The notes under the pieces were generated by a model. The model searched no databases and was not told the DNA's origin. It was given only the letters and a program-made list of their open reading frames with translations. A DNA stretch of 64,000 nucleotides from positions 91,589,552 to 91,653,551 of the forward strand of contig JAKTNV010000004.1 in assembly GCA_022747635.1 (NCBI GenBank). Direction: 5' to 3'. Both the position numbers and the translations under genes were made by a program. Source of the stretch: Hetaerina americana. Taxonomy: Eukaryota > Arthropoda > Insecta > Odonata > Calopterygidae. Below, piece by piece: positions 12,293 through 23,960 of this stretch; positions within the stretch are counted from its first letter, which is position 1, and the number at the start of each line of letters is the position of its first letter.

Positions 12293-12690
12293 CATCACCA
12301 ACATGGATTATCCAATAGAGGATTGGTACGTTGCAGCTCTACAAACTATCATGTTCCCTGCCAATATCTTCATTCCATCTGAGCTCCTTCCGCTAGCATT
12401 TCCCATTACCTGCCCCTTTTAGTTCACCTAAAACCTTCCCCCGTAGTTCCTACTCTCGATGAGTTCTTATATTATAATTTTCATTTTTCTAACTAGTCTC
12501 GGGATATGGCCAATTAGTTTCTTCCTCAAAATAAGTGCCTTACTAGGTTCCAATGTTATCACGCTCTTTACTACTTCATCTATTACTATCCCTATCTATT
12601 TTATTTTCAGCATTCCTTTCAAGTAACATATTCTCGGCAGTTGATATAATCTTTTTCAATGCTGCTCCTATCGATCGAGCTGTACAGTAA
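12293..12690 (-). pseudogene. Decayed non-LTR retrotransposon reverse transcriptase, 3' end
   Basis: On the minus strand the translation, with stops and frame changes, follows the C-terminal tail of RTE/R1/jockey-like reverse transcriptases. MLKIK then a stop (near 12,590-12,632) corresponds to the RRMLKIKW segment after the RT palm. KLIGHIPRL (near 12,494-12,523) corresponds to the WIGHVLRH segment. RAATYQSSIG followed by a stop (12,308-12,340) corresponds to the usual terminal WRAAANQS.. end. A short TGATGATAA follows it, like the simple 3' tails of these elements. The catalytic RT core is absent, so this is a 5'-truncated insertion. At least three in-frame stops show it is dead. The family match is from memory of conserved segments. 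Confidence 0.6.
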
Positions 12691-13870
12691 AATCAATCAT
12701 CTCCTATATTCTTTCTCATAAATATATGCGTATTATGAACAAATCTCGAACGCCACACTTATTTTTTTAAATGATAACATCCTTTTAATAATGGCCTTGG
12801 AGATTCCCACCCTATGAAAGAAATTAGTATCTAAACAAGTCCTCAGTCGACAAAAATGGCAAATTAGATTTAAAAGGCAAATAAACAAAGCCAATGAACA
12901 ATTCTCTTGTCAAAATATGGCGAGTAGCAGCCATTACAAGGAGAGTTGTGGATAATATCAAATTCTTTATCTTTTAACAAACGCGAATTTTCATGTCTTC
13001 AAACAAACAACCTTACGAGGAAGTATATGGTAACCAGGAATACTATTTCACTGTCAAGTATTCATTTGAAAAAGAGTACATTCTTCTCCATCTTATTTAG
13101 AATTAATATACTCATTTACGTCTCTTTATTCTAATGAATTTAAGATAAATCAGTTTTTAGAAGACGATCAACACATTTGAAAAATCCCAAATTACCATGG
13201 AAAATAGGAAAAAAAATAGAGGCAGTAACAGCTTCTACTCACAAGAACTAGGGAATATATATAGAACCACCATTACGTACATATACATGTGTAGGCATGC
13301 CTGCATGAGTGCATATCTATTCATACACATGTATTCGTAGATATATTAAATGTATCTGAGGCTATATTTAAGAATAACACTTTGTTTTAGTACCAAAATG
13401 TCCAGGTGATTTAGCTTCCCCCATTCGTGCATTAAAAAGACGCATTTTTAACGACCGCGTCCTAAGATGTGGCGAAGAGAATAGCTCTGCACCACTTGAA
13501 TCCGAGTGAGATTCGATGGCAACACTCCTGACCATACCATCACTGCGTACGTGATGACGGGCAACACGCATCAATGGTAAAGTCCACGCTTCGTACTCAC
13601 GCTCAGGACAGGTGACAAGATTACTCTCGATTACATGCCCTTAATCTGCTCAATTATTTTTTAGGCTTCGGTAGTTGACTAAAAGGATAGATAGATTAAT
13701 TTAATTATGATTACCCCTTAATGATGTCTGTTCATAACGTTTTACGTGTTTTTGGATTCCACCTTGGGAAAGGTGGATTAGATATAGTTTTGACGTCGAA
13801 GTTTTAATGCCTTATGAGTTGATTTATACTCTATGATACCATAGATGCTAAAAACTCTGAACGTGTTCAT
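12690..13870. other. AT-rich non-coding stretch
   Basis: No gene recognised. Short frames at 12,946-13,134 (plus) and 13,368-13,574 (minus) have no domain. Confidence 0.5.
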
Positions 13871-13889
13871 GTAGCTTACGTCCTATTAA

Positions 13890-14720
13890 CTGCGATGCCT
13901 CGGTGGTATACTGGGCCTCGGAGAGAATCAAGGGTTCGGACCTTGACCCGTTTCACCCACGAGTGCCACTCCTTAAAAAGCGCAGCATCTCTTCAGATCC
14001 ACGTACCGAGGCGTAATTTGTTCCCACATGAGCTCAAATTCTTAGCTTAAAGCAACCCAAATCCCTGACCAACGCCTTCACCGCTTGCGTCACTAGGGGG
14101 ATTCTTGCTATCTGGTATATATCAAGACGACAGTAATCCAACGTCTCCCTCCTGTTGGGCTTGGGTTCTCAGCGGGGACATTATCTGACCGGCGTTTAGG
14201 CTAGTACTAATATTCCCTTCCTTTACACACGCTGACGGTTAAACTTCGGTGGTAACCTCGGGGGAGAATGGGGGCCGGAGCTGAAGCAACCTCGGTGCTA
14301 TCGGATCGGCAGCAGCTGGAACCTATTTGAGACGTGGAAGGAATGTACCAATCCCCTCCAAAACCTAACATTAACCCTCGAAAGAAAATCCTCCAGTTCT
14401 TATACCTACGAACAGACAGAACACCTTCCTTGGAAGATGAACTTGCCTGTGGTAGATCCTCGAACACTCAGTCTCTTTCTGCAGTCGGACAAGCCCCTTA
14501 AGCATCCTTTTTGCTGTGAGTTTTCGGTTTCTCACCCAAAGCACCATCTCCCTGTGGGGCACCATCTTCTCGCATTCGATCCTAGACTCATTCTCGCTCA
14601 CAATTCCCTCAAATTCGGCGATACGGGCTCTATGAGCCGCTCATTCGCAAGGCGTATGGAGACGGGAGACCTAAGTGAATTCATGCGAAGGCAAAATGTA
14701 AACTATTAATCCAGTATGTG
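13890..14720 (+). repeat. Balanced-composition unassigned segment with tRNA-like head
   Basis: It begins with a degenerate tRNA-like pair: CGGTGGTATACTGGGC near 13,901-13,916 as an A-box candidate and GGGTTCGGACC near 13,933-13,943 as a B-box candidate. About 780 bp of compositionally even sequence follows, unlike both the AT-rich background and the polypurine islands. Frames at 14,207-14,467 (minus), 14,371-14,601 (minus) and 14,437-14,709 (plus) are open but unrecognised. A composite SINE/LINE-tail repeat is my best guess; an old gene fragment is an alternative. Confidence 0.3.
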
Positions 14721-15200
14721 GTGTTGTCACTGCAAAAAGTTCACTTTTTAGAACAAAATCGACCAAGATACATGGCAGAAATTTTTTATCACGTAATTTA
14801 ATGCAAATAAAATTGATGACAGACCCCACGCAACTCGCAGTCCCGTAACTTTATCGAAACATTCCCCGAGGTGAATTTTTGCTGGTTAGAAAGATTTGGA
14901 CACCGTTTGCCAAAATAGGGAACCCTGATATGCTCGGCGCTAATTACATAGTTTCTTCTGTCAAAATGATTTGAAATTAGCCAAGAAGTTTTTTATTGAG
15001 TCCTAACATATTCTGTGTGTTCTCGTAACACGAGGCTTCCGTGAGTCGTTTGGAGTGATTACATTTACAATCTACCCGAAGGAATTAAAACTGTAGCCGA
15101 GCGGATTCCAAGCGAATTATTTTTAAAAAATATCGTTTGGGCTCTAAAGGCTCATTCGGGAAGCACCTTATGCAGAATGGTGATAGGAATGACATTCTTG
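14720..15200. other. AT-rich non-coding stretch
   Basis: Nothing recognised. It ends at a C14 homopolymer. Confidence 0.5.
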
Positions 15201-15202
15201 TT

Positions 15203-15233
15203 CCCCCCCCCCCCCCGTCCAATGAATGAATGA
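15203..15233. repeat. C14 homopolymer followed by (AATG)n
   Basis: Fourteen consecutive C (15,203-15,216), then about three AATG units (15,221-15,233). It lies just upstream of a reverse-transcriptase fragment and may be linked to its insertion. Confidence 0.7.
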
Positions 15234-15273
15234 TTTTTGGAATAAGAGCAGTTCCCTCCTGAAGGCCTTCTCC

Positions 15274-15905
15274 ATTTGGAATATTGGAATGGAAAGGGCA
15301 GAATCGATAAAATACTTAGGTGTTATACTTGATCACGACCTCTCCTAGGTGAAACAAATATGAGGACTATTTGAAAAGGTACCAAAAAAAATTGAAACTT
15401 ATTAGAAGAGTATTGTGGAAATGTGACGAAAAGATTAAAGGGCAACGTTACCTCTAACTAGTTAGCGTTCATTTAGAATATGCTGCTAATATAGCGGAAG
15501 ATCACCATGTTGGATTGATTGCCGAAATGGATCGCGTACAGCGTAGAGGAGCTAGATTTTTAAAATGCTGACATGACAAACTGAGCAGCGCCAAATTAGT
15601 CGAGGATCTAGGTTGAGAATTACTCACAGACCGAAGGAAGGATATCTCCTTAGCGATGATGTTGAAGGTGTCTTATTAGCCCTATCACACTACGATAGGA
15701 GAGATCATATCAATACAATACGAAAGGTTAACTGTAGAGCAGATTGATTTAAGATATCATTTTCCCCAAGAACAATAAGGGATCAGAATTACGTAATCCG
15801 ACAGCACTAGGGGGGAAAATAATTTTGGAACAAAAGTAGTCTGGAGTTAAATCACCCCTGTCACATACCCTGGCGATGGCTTACAGGGTACTATATGATG
15901 AAATA
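15274..15905 (+). pseudogene. Decayed jockey/CR1-like non-LTR reverse transcriptase, C-terminal part
   Basis: The plus-strand translation follows the C-terminal half of jockey/CR1-like reverse transcriptases in the right order. ESIKYLGVILDHDLS (about 15,301-15,345) matches the YLGV..D..LSW segment, with its Trp codon now TAG. HLEYAANIAEDHHVGLIAEM is followed by DRVQRRGARFLKC (to about 15,568), which matches the LEYAS.VW.P....I..IE.VQRRAARF signature. FSPRTIRDQNYVI (about 15,760-15,802) matches the terminal FFPRTIRDWN.LP segment. At least one frameshift (15,345-15,385) and several in-frame stops separate these pieces, so no protein is made. The FADD catalytic motif lies upstream in intact elements and is missing, consistent with 5' truncation. 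An A/T-rich tail near 15,890-15,905 may be the 3' end. Confidence 0.75.
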
Positions 15906-16860
15906 TAAATAATTTGAAAAATTCAGCCTTAACCTGCCACCTTGTTGCCGAGCGGCGTATTCGAGGTTGAGAAATATGCGGGAGAGGCATCCCGCAAACC
16001 CGTCTCCTTAATCGACCCAGCGACTCCCTTCACCGCTGCACAGAACTACTAACCCACCTTACCAAGTCCTCCTCCCTCCTGCCCACCCCTGCTCAAACAG
16101 AACCTTTTCCCAAACGTTTCCTCAATGAGTGAGTTTTCAGTGGTTGACATTCGTCCCTCTGTGTTTTGCTAATGCCCCCGGTGCCTATAAGATGGAAACC
16201 TGCGAATTCTAAAATGCGTTGTTATCTACATGTTTACAAAAAGTGATTGCAGTTCGTTATTCCTCCAACGATCATCGCGGTTTTAGGCACACGCATGCAT
16301 GCGTCGACTTGGGTAGATACTAGGTTGACCTCTTGTAAATTTATGGATAAAATTAATGCATGCTAAATGTACGAATTGAAACTAAATTACGGTTGTGACT
16401 TGAATAATAAGCTGCACCCTTAAGGCCATACATAATTTGATAACAGTTAATGTCTTTGGCATTTATAATAAAAGCTTTCCGCCATCTTCTCACTCAATCG
16501 CTACCGATTCAACTAACCAAAATTCACTTCTACCAAAACCCTTGCGTACAAATAAATATTCTGAGATATCAAGTAGCGATCAAGTACTTTTCAGTAATAA
16601 TTTATCCTCCAACTATCGAGGCAACGAGCGAAGAAACGAGAAGATGGAAGAGACATGCCCGTTCATTTAGTAGGAGAAGACATTAAAATTTAGTCAGAAT
16701 ATTACTAAGGCTTCATAAATATGCAAACGCTTCAGGCAAAAGTATCCTACTACGTACGTTTGGTATAATTACTTCAGCACTATTCGCCCTCCAACGTAGA
16801 TCTGACTAAAGCTGCATCGCCGTGTGCCTCTTTTTCCAACTGCAAAGCATATAAAGTGTT
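15906..16860. other. Mixed non-coding stretch
   Basis: A short GC-rich, pyrimidine-biased section (15,940-16,110) is followed by AT-rich DNA. Two overlapping plus-strand frames at 16,437-16,686 have no recognisable domain. Confidence 0.45.
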
Positions 16861-17660
16861 GCCGTACAAAGTTCCGAGCATGATGTAGGACTCTCACGGC
16901 CACCGCCGGGCCTGGATGAAGTCTTCAACCGAAGCTGCGCTCTCACCCTCCCTGGGCCCTCCTCGCGACCCCTATTCCTTTGCTTTTTTCCTCACCTACG
17001 AGTACATTCCTCCACCCTCTCCGCCCTCCCTCCCTTCCACAACCTCGACTCGCAATCCCACCATCAAATACCCGCACCAAACAAACTCAACAGACAAACA
17101 CCCACGTCTCCCCTCCCTTCCCCGTGGCCTCCCTCTCGCCATCGCGAAGCCCCGCCCCTTCCATCTCCCAGGCAACGCTTTCCGTAGCTCCGGCGTTGAG
17201 CCTCGGCTATTGAAAAGGGTGGGCTGGCTCCGTAACCAAGGCGCCCACGGAGCCGCCACAATGGCCGCCTCCTCCCCCTTCTTCCCTCCCGAGCCCCTAC
17301 CTCCCCTCCTTCCCCTGAAACACCCTCTGACGGTGGAACAGAGAAGCTCGCTCTCTGGCTGAAAGAGCGGGGGGGGGGGGAGAACGGCGGAAGGACATAC
17401 TCTCGCAAACCAACACGGAGTCACGCACACAAAAACAAGCGAGTCGCGGCAGACGCAGAAATTGAGATGAAAACTAGTGTCTCTCCCGCGGAATTTACCT
17501 TAGAGCATCTTTTCCCCATTCAACCTGTCCACTCCCTTCGCTTCCCTAAGCCTCACCCGTCCGCCCCGGGCCGAGGTGGGGCTGCAATGTGAGCCCGCCG
17601 TGGGAGGATTCCGTGGAGTTCTCGTGGGTTGGGGACAGGGAGAAAAGAGACGTGGACACG
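16860..17660. other. GC-rich island, strongly pyrimidine-biased then G-rich
   Basis: C/T-dominated on the plus strand from 16,930 to 17,340, with a G10 run near 17,370. From 17,560 to 17,690 the plus strand turns purine-rich. Frames up to 148 codons are open on both strands with Pro/Ser/Arg-rich translations, a composition effect. CpG is retained, so a promoter or 5' exon cannot be excluded. Confidence 0.45.
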
Positions 17661-18600
17661 GGGGGATGGACGCGAATAGAAGGGTGAGGTGGCGAAAAAT
17701 GCGAAAGTCAGTGCATTGAGTTAGAATAAATAGAACGAAAATGAAATAGCACATTGCGGGGAGATGCTAGATACACTTGGAACACGCAAATATCACTCAA
17801 AAACCAGCAAATATAGCTGAATTAAAAAATAAAATACGAATATCTTACTCTCATTTCTTTTCATGAAATTAAAATGAAGTATTTCCTAGAAAAATAAACC
17901 AAAAAATTCTGTAATATCTAAATCATAGTACAAAATATCGACGCATTTGAAAAGGCAGAGGCTTCTTTACTATTCATATTGGATAAAATATCAGAAACAT
18001 TCTATGCAAAAATTAAGATATCCTGAGGTTCAAATATTTTATATTGAGGTAAGGAAAAAACATTGCAATAGTTTTACACTAAGGTAAGCAAAATAAATGG
18101 AAAATCAATCTCATGCAATTTATAGACTTAAATGAGTATGTAAAAAATTCCTTAACTTTCATGTAAAAACTACATCTAACGCTCGCAGAGTGTGGTGTTT
18201 ACGAGCGTGACCAATGACGAAAGGAATTCATTTCTCTAGCTACCTAATCAAAATAGCAACACTCATTCCTATGTTGAGAAGAAAAATGTCCTATGCAATC
18301 TTGTGTCCTAAAAGGACAAGTATAATGAAGTATGATACATGACAGTATACATTGGTGACAAATAGTAATTACCTACTTTAAATTGTACTAGCAATGTTTT
18401 AAATGTGGAAAAATTCTAAAGATATAATACTCTTTCCATTTCTAATGACCGTTAGCTAAAATGTTTAGTCATGGGTACTCTACTGATGGGTTTATTCGAA
18501 TCAAGTAATTCAATTTATTACTCCTAACTAATGCATCTCTTTTTATTTATAAAACTGAATATTCCAAGAAAGACTGAAAGGTCTCCAAAAATTATTTATA
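17660..18600. other. AT-rich non-coding stretch
   Basis: Nothing recognised. Confidence 0.5.
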
Positions 18601-19450
18601 ATAGCATTGCTACTATAACATCTTTTCCACCACAACCCCCTTCCCATTTTCTTGCACTCTTTTGCTAAATTTCAAATACAAGGTTTTAGGGGCCTTGGCC
18701 CAAATCTTCGCGCGTGCTCCGCTTGATAGGTGGAGTAGGCGAAAGAGGATAGCGAGAGGGACTGTCACGGCCCCCCCTTGCCCACGCACGTGGGGTCCAA
18801 TCTTGGACTCAGCGTGTGAGATGCGCGCGCGCAGAAGACACAACCTCCCCCTCCGCCGCTGAGATACGTACCCCCCGGAAGACTTGTAAGGAGGGTTGTC
18901 CCTCCCTCTCCAACACACACTCACACACGCACGCACTTTATTTCGCCAATTCCTCATCACCATCAGGGTACCACAATCCCTGTCCACCCCTCTCCTCGCC
19001 TGAGACACCCTTCGTATGAAGCGAGTGAGTTTTATATTTCCTCTATCGGCCGTTTTTCCGGGTAATCCCCATTTGAAAAGGAAAAAGGTTTTTTCTCTGG
19101 AATGGTAGGCCGACATTTTACCGACTGCGCCAAGGCGTCGCCCGGGCATGCTGCTCATCCCCGTTTGCTTCCACCCCCTCTTCACATTCAAACCGCCCCC
19201 GCCCGCCCCACCCACGTAACCACCAACCATCTCCTCCCTTCCCTCATCCCACGCACTCACTTTCTCCTTCTCATGTGTCAATATCTTCTCCCTTTCTCTT
19301 CCCCACCTCCCCCTGCCTGTCACTATTCCCTCTGCCTCAGCATCTCACTCCCTCTCCCTTGGAGTTTCTGTCCCTTCCTCTCCCATCCTTCCGCCCACCC
19401 TCCTCCCCCTGGGAGCGGGAGCTGCTCTGATGTTAACGCCTAATTATGGC
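18600..19450. other. GC-rich island with 236-codon composition frame
   Basis: The CpG-rich left part (18,690-18,900) includes a GCGCGCGCGC run near 18,825. The right part (19,140-19,420) is a long C/T tract. The 236-codon minus-strand frame (18,613-19,323) is Gly/Arg-rich, overlaps plus-strand frames, and has no domain I recognise. I read it as a stop-poor artefact. Confidence 0.45.
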
Positions 19451-19511
19451 CGGCGGTGCCCTTGCCACAGGGAAATATTTTTAGTGATGATTTCACTCTA
19501 AACATTTAACG

Positions 19512-19575
19512 AGACATAGCACGTCCGATACCCAAGAGCTATAACTAGTTAGACATAGCACGTCCGAATCCCAAG
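19512..19575 (+). repeat. Direct repeat of 25 bp
   Basis: AGACATAGCACGTCCGA followed by TACCCAAG (19,512-19,536) is repeated as AGACATAGCACGTCCGA followed by ATCCCAAG (19,551-19,575). Two mismatches in 25, starts 39 bp apart. This looks like a local duplication or two copies of a short tandem element. Confidence 0.75.
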
Positions 19576-20275
19576 GTGCGCGGTGAATTCAGTGGATGAC
19601 CAAGATAATGTGTGGTCAGCTCCAGGAAATCAGGTTGTCACGCTCGGAATATATGTAACAATACACAATTTCATTTATTTTTAAAATACTTTCCTTCGGG
19701 ACTTCTCATTAGAGAGGACTTAGTATTCAAAATACGCAAGAAAATATATGAATATTATAGTATCAACATATTTTTCCTTGGCGTAAATGTTAAAGGCGTA
19801 AAGGCCTTCGTAGCGAGTTACACGCTCCTTTGCAAATATGTACATATGATACTAGAACAATTTTAGGGCAGAGAGTAAGAGGTGATTTAAATTTGCATCG
19901 ACCTCCTTAACATCCTGAGAATAAATCAAGTTGATACGAAGCAAAAATATGATGAAACGATAAAATACCTTGAAAATAGTATAGACTTAAGAATTGATTT
20001 AGGAGCATAGATAAATTGAATACCCAACTATGATATGCTTATGCTACGAAACAATATTTACTCTCGCATGAATTTCTTCGATATAAAATTTTAAAATTAG
20101 GGGGGACCTTTTTACGTAGATTTCATAATTCAGCGCAAAGAGTCTCATCAACAAATCAAAAATGTATTTTATGATAACCATTCTTATCTTAATAGAATAA
20201 ACTTGGACTACAACCGCATTCTTTCACACAAGTAACAACAGAAATGCGCGTTGTTTTCGGCAATATTCAACAAGA
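19576..20275. other. AT-rich non-coding stretch
   Basis: Nothing recognised. An 84-codon frame at 19,612-19,866 has no domain. Confidence 0.5.
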
Positions 20276-20279
20276 TGTG

Positions 20280-20640
20280 TTTCCTCTGTCCAGTGGACGG
20301 ATGACATGCGTGGAGCCCTGGAACATGCGCACCGTTCCCTCTTCTTAGAAATAGCGGTTGTTCTGCGCGCGGCGATGTCCGATGTCACCCCCGCCAGTGA
20401 TTACACCGCCGGACTCGTCTCCTCCCTCGTCCGCTCGTGTGCGCGCGTCTGGGCTGACCATCTGCTCGCGCCGTTGCCTGGGAAGTGGGGCATCGCCAAT
20501 ACGGGCGAGAGACAAGAGAGCACCAGGCATCACTGACTGAGGGGGGGGATAATCAATTTAGCACGCGGAGGAAATCGCCGAAAGTGGGAACCGCAGCGTG
20601 GCGGGAACATGGCCACCGATCTTGAGTTCAAAGGCCCAAG
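20280..20640. other. CpG-dense island
   Basis: CpG dinucleotides are frequent (for example 20,360-20,520), and strand bias is weaker than in the C/T-type islands. Frames are open in both directions (20,306-20,536 plus; 20,345-20,533 minus). This composition is compatible with an unmethylated promoter-like island, but I see no TATA box, initiator or convincing exon. Confidence 0.4.
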
Positions 20641-20716
20641 AAATCCCATCATAGTCAATTAACGGAGATAATGTGATTCAGCTAAGAAGCTCGCTTTAAT
20701 TCACTCCATTTCACTC

Positions 20717-20750
20717 TTCTGCTTCCAAAATATAACTTTTGGAAGCAGAA
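20717..20750. repeat. Perfect 14-bp-arm hairpin
   Basis: Left arm TTCTGCTTCCAAAA (20,717-20,730), loop TATAAC (20,731-20,736), right arm the exact reverse complement (20,737-20,750). A perfect 14-bp stem with a 6-base loop is unlikely by chance. It is not followed by a T-run terminator context relevant to a eukaryote. Confidence 0.9.
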
Positions 20751-20839
20751 TTTCAAAAATGAGTTTTAAATATCTTACCGGAGCACGGAAAAGAAAAAAA
20801 ATATTTTTTCTTTCATGAAATTTTCGCTGTAGCCATTTA

Positions 20840-21370
20840 ACGCGAAGGTAAACATTTTTTCCCCGCCTCCTTGCTTCGAGCCCCCGGTATCCTCATGCGT
20901 CGCCTCTTCCTCTCTTTCGTCATTTTCTCTCCCACATCGCTTTCTCTTCTCCTTTTCCCCAGTTCTCTTCCCACTTACTTCATATCCAAAATTCTTCTCC
21001 CCCCTTGCTGTCATCCGACATGCCTCTTCCGCTCTCAATCCTTCCCCACTCCCGCAAGCCTATTTCACCTTTTTACGGGGACAGCTGACAGTTTGGTGTT
21101 GAAGAAGGGTGCGGCCAGGCTGATGGGATGGCAGAGGCGAACGTATCGAGGTCGAGGAAAAAATTGGAGGGACTTTCAAGAGAGGCTATGGGATTGAATA
21201 TTTCCGTGCGAATTGGAGAAAAAATCCCGCCCCACCATCCACTCCCCCTTCTCCCCTGGAGCGCTCCTCCTGCGTGGGAAGAAGAATTTATTTCTGTGGG
21301 GAGAATTTATTTGCAGACTTGCAGTGGAGCTCTTCTCGAGCTGGTAAAAACTCGATCCCCGCCTTGATAG
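20840..21370. other. GC-rich, pyrimidine-biased stretch
   Basis: C/T-rich from 20,865 to 21,065, then balanced to about 21,370. Frames on both strands are unrecognised. Confidence 0.4.
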
Positions 21371-23010
21371 AAACGCAGGGAACACACAAAGCCTTTGAGC
21401 TTCATGCGCATTTAGGAAAATCAGGTTTTTCCCCCAAGATTACTGTATATATTGATACGCGCAGTTAATATCTTGAGAGAAATCTCTTTCAGCTGGAACA
21501 AATGCCAATACATAATGACCCATTATTCCTCATTCGTGAAATTTGTGCACTGTCTAAAATTCTTCGCCGCGATTGGTTCAAGAGCAGATGGATTCACGTA
21601 TTGCATAATTATGTATTAGGCATTTTTCCCTTCTAAACCTGCATTACAAGAGTAGCTCTATATGCACGATTCGATATATCAATTGATGTTTGATTTTGTA
21701 TTATAGCGTACGAGTATTTATATGCAGTGTGCTATCTGCCTTGGAAATATTTGTGAGGCATTTCGGTCAGAAAATGGAAAAAATCAACCTACACACTGCG
21801 TACCTTCCATGTATAAATGGCTATTGAATATTAAGTTCTAAAATAGCAATAAATGAAAACCGAAGTTACCAATGGATATTTTAATCTACTTAATATAAAA
21901 GTTTATGCCATCATCACCAGTGATTAGATTTCATTTATTTGGTTTATAGAGAGAGGGCCAGTTATTGATGCAAGTAGGAGTTGTAATGCAAGCATAGTTT
22001 CATTATTTTACGATGCTACCGAAATGCACATAAATAAAGAATATCCAAGTTTATAGGCCATAAACGTTTTTTTTTTTATTTTGCTATGCATGCTATTTCA
22101 TATTCTGTTTGTTAAATTGCTTCATATTTTCATCAGAGAAAAAAGAATTTTAGAGTTACTTTTTTCCTTTAGCTTTCATTTTAATGTATCTCTATTTTAC
22201 TTTTAATATCCACTTTAGTATTACTCTTTAAATCTGCAAAGAATCGAAAAGATAACTGAAAATGATATATTTCCTAATGGATTTACTTAGCGCTCGAGTA
22301 TTTACCTCCTTCGAGAATCTTCATATGTAATAACTGGCACATTAATTGAATCAAAGCAATGGTATATGTTTCAATTAATTTCATTCAATGGCACTTCTAG
22401 GACACAAGCTTTTCTTATTCCCTAATATGCACATATACTGATTACTAAATTGCGAGATTTAGCCTTATAGGAAAGCATCGGACTACTGAGTTCATCTGTG
22501 CTACCTAAATATTGCTTAGGAAACCATCAGGGCCTCAAATTGTTTCACCTAGATTAGACAAACCAGATAAAATGAGAAGATTATGCTGCGGCCCGGACAA
22601 TTTCAGACAATTCCTATCTTCCCAAAATTCGAGATACCAGGAAGAGAATGCGGTAATAATGTTAAGGAATGGTAAGTACAATTTAAAATCTACATCACAA
22701 ACACATCAAATCCGCCAGAATTGATATTCTAAATTACAACCATGATCATGCTTGATTTTAGATTCTTTGAGATACATCCAAAAAAATCAGATAATATTTT
22801 CCTGTTGCCTGAAACTTAAAGCCATTGTTGGTAAGCTCGGATCTTTTTGGATTCATCTTCAATGATGTTTTTCGAATATAAAAAAGAACACCGAACTGTG
22901 AAAATGTATAGATACACTCCAAGAGAAGACCTACATCGAGAAGAAATACATACAATGCGGGACCATTCCTGCATTCCCCTGGAAGCCAATTCCATTGGCG
23001 CTCTTCTCCA
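21370..23010. other. AT-rich non-coding stretch
   Basis: No gene recognised. Short frames at 22,512-22,724 and 22,847-23,041 (plus) have no domain. Confidence 0.5.
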
Positions 23011-23960
23011 GCACCCCTATTGTTTTACGGCGCGAGATTAACTTCTATGCCCGTCACAGTTGCGCGATCCCGTTCGGGCACACAAAGATCTAGAGTAGAA
23101 GACGATTGCGCCAACAGATTACGCGCCGGCATCGCAATCATCGCGAGCACTGGACCAAGCCGACATCGACGCGAGTTGTGCCGGATAACCAGCGGCGCGG
23201 AGGGAGGGTGTTTGAGGGAGGGGGAGAGAGGGGAGACGGTTAAGAAGGCGGGGGATCGGGAGGGACTGGACGGCTCGCCTCTGGGGCAGGTGAGGCAGGG
23301 AAGCCACTGGGGACCGTGAGCTAACTTGTCCCCGAGGCAGGGGGACAACGAGGGGGGAGGGAATGGGGCGGCCGGTGGCTGTGGGAGGGGGCAGGGGGAG
23401 GCGTGGACCGGTTGCACTCGTGACGAACCGCGTTCCTTCAAGGAAAGATTTATGCCGTCGGACGCATGCGCCCCTCCTCCCCCTCCACCGCGCCAACCCG
23501 CCCGCACGAGGTACGCGAGCGGGAGAGACGTGAAGGGCACTGGAAGGGATAACCCCGGGGGTGGAAGGGGCTGGCTGATTCCGAGCAGGGGAGTTTGACG
23601 TATGTGACTGTACCGAGGATACATTCCTTCCTTGGAGAGCGGGGGGGAGGGTCGGCATGGAAAAAGGGTGGGGGGCGAGAGAGCGATCTCTGGTCCGCTG
23701 AGGGCGAGGGGTGAGGGCAGGGAGTGGGTTCTGGGGCCTCGGATCGATGGCGCGATGCATCCTGGGACCATGATGAAGGATGACGGGAGCATGCGAATAA
23801 GGGAGGGGGAGTGGGAAGTTGAATGAAGTCGGCCGCGGCGGCGGGAGGGGACGGCGGTGTTTAGGGCGTGGCTGGCATCCTGCCCTCGTGACCACGCGAA
23901 ACTTCCTCTCCCCATTCCTTTTCTCGAACCCCTGGTGTGGCCCACCAAATATCGAGTCGG
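23010..23960. other. Largest CpG/GC-rich island; candidate promoter-like region
   Basis: About 950 bp of very GC-rich DNA, G-rich on the plus strand, with frequent CpG and several G-runs (quadruplex-prone at 23,351-23,402). Minus-strand frames of 312 codons (23,025-23,963) and 258 codons (23,119-23,895) run in parallel, and plus-strand frames lie inside them. The translations are Pro/Ser/Arg-rich without a domain. Two long overlapping frames on one strand plus frames on the other indicate stop-codon scarcity, not coding. The left part (23,030-23,190) is the most CpG-dense and the best place to look for a transcription start. Confidence 0.45.

Noticed and set aside
18613..19323. 236-codon minus-strand open frame as a protein gene
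   Set aside because: It covers the reverse of a C/T-rich tract, is Gly/Arg-rich, lacks any known motif and overlaps plus-strand frames.
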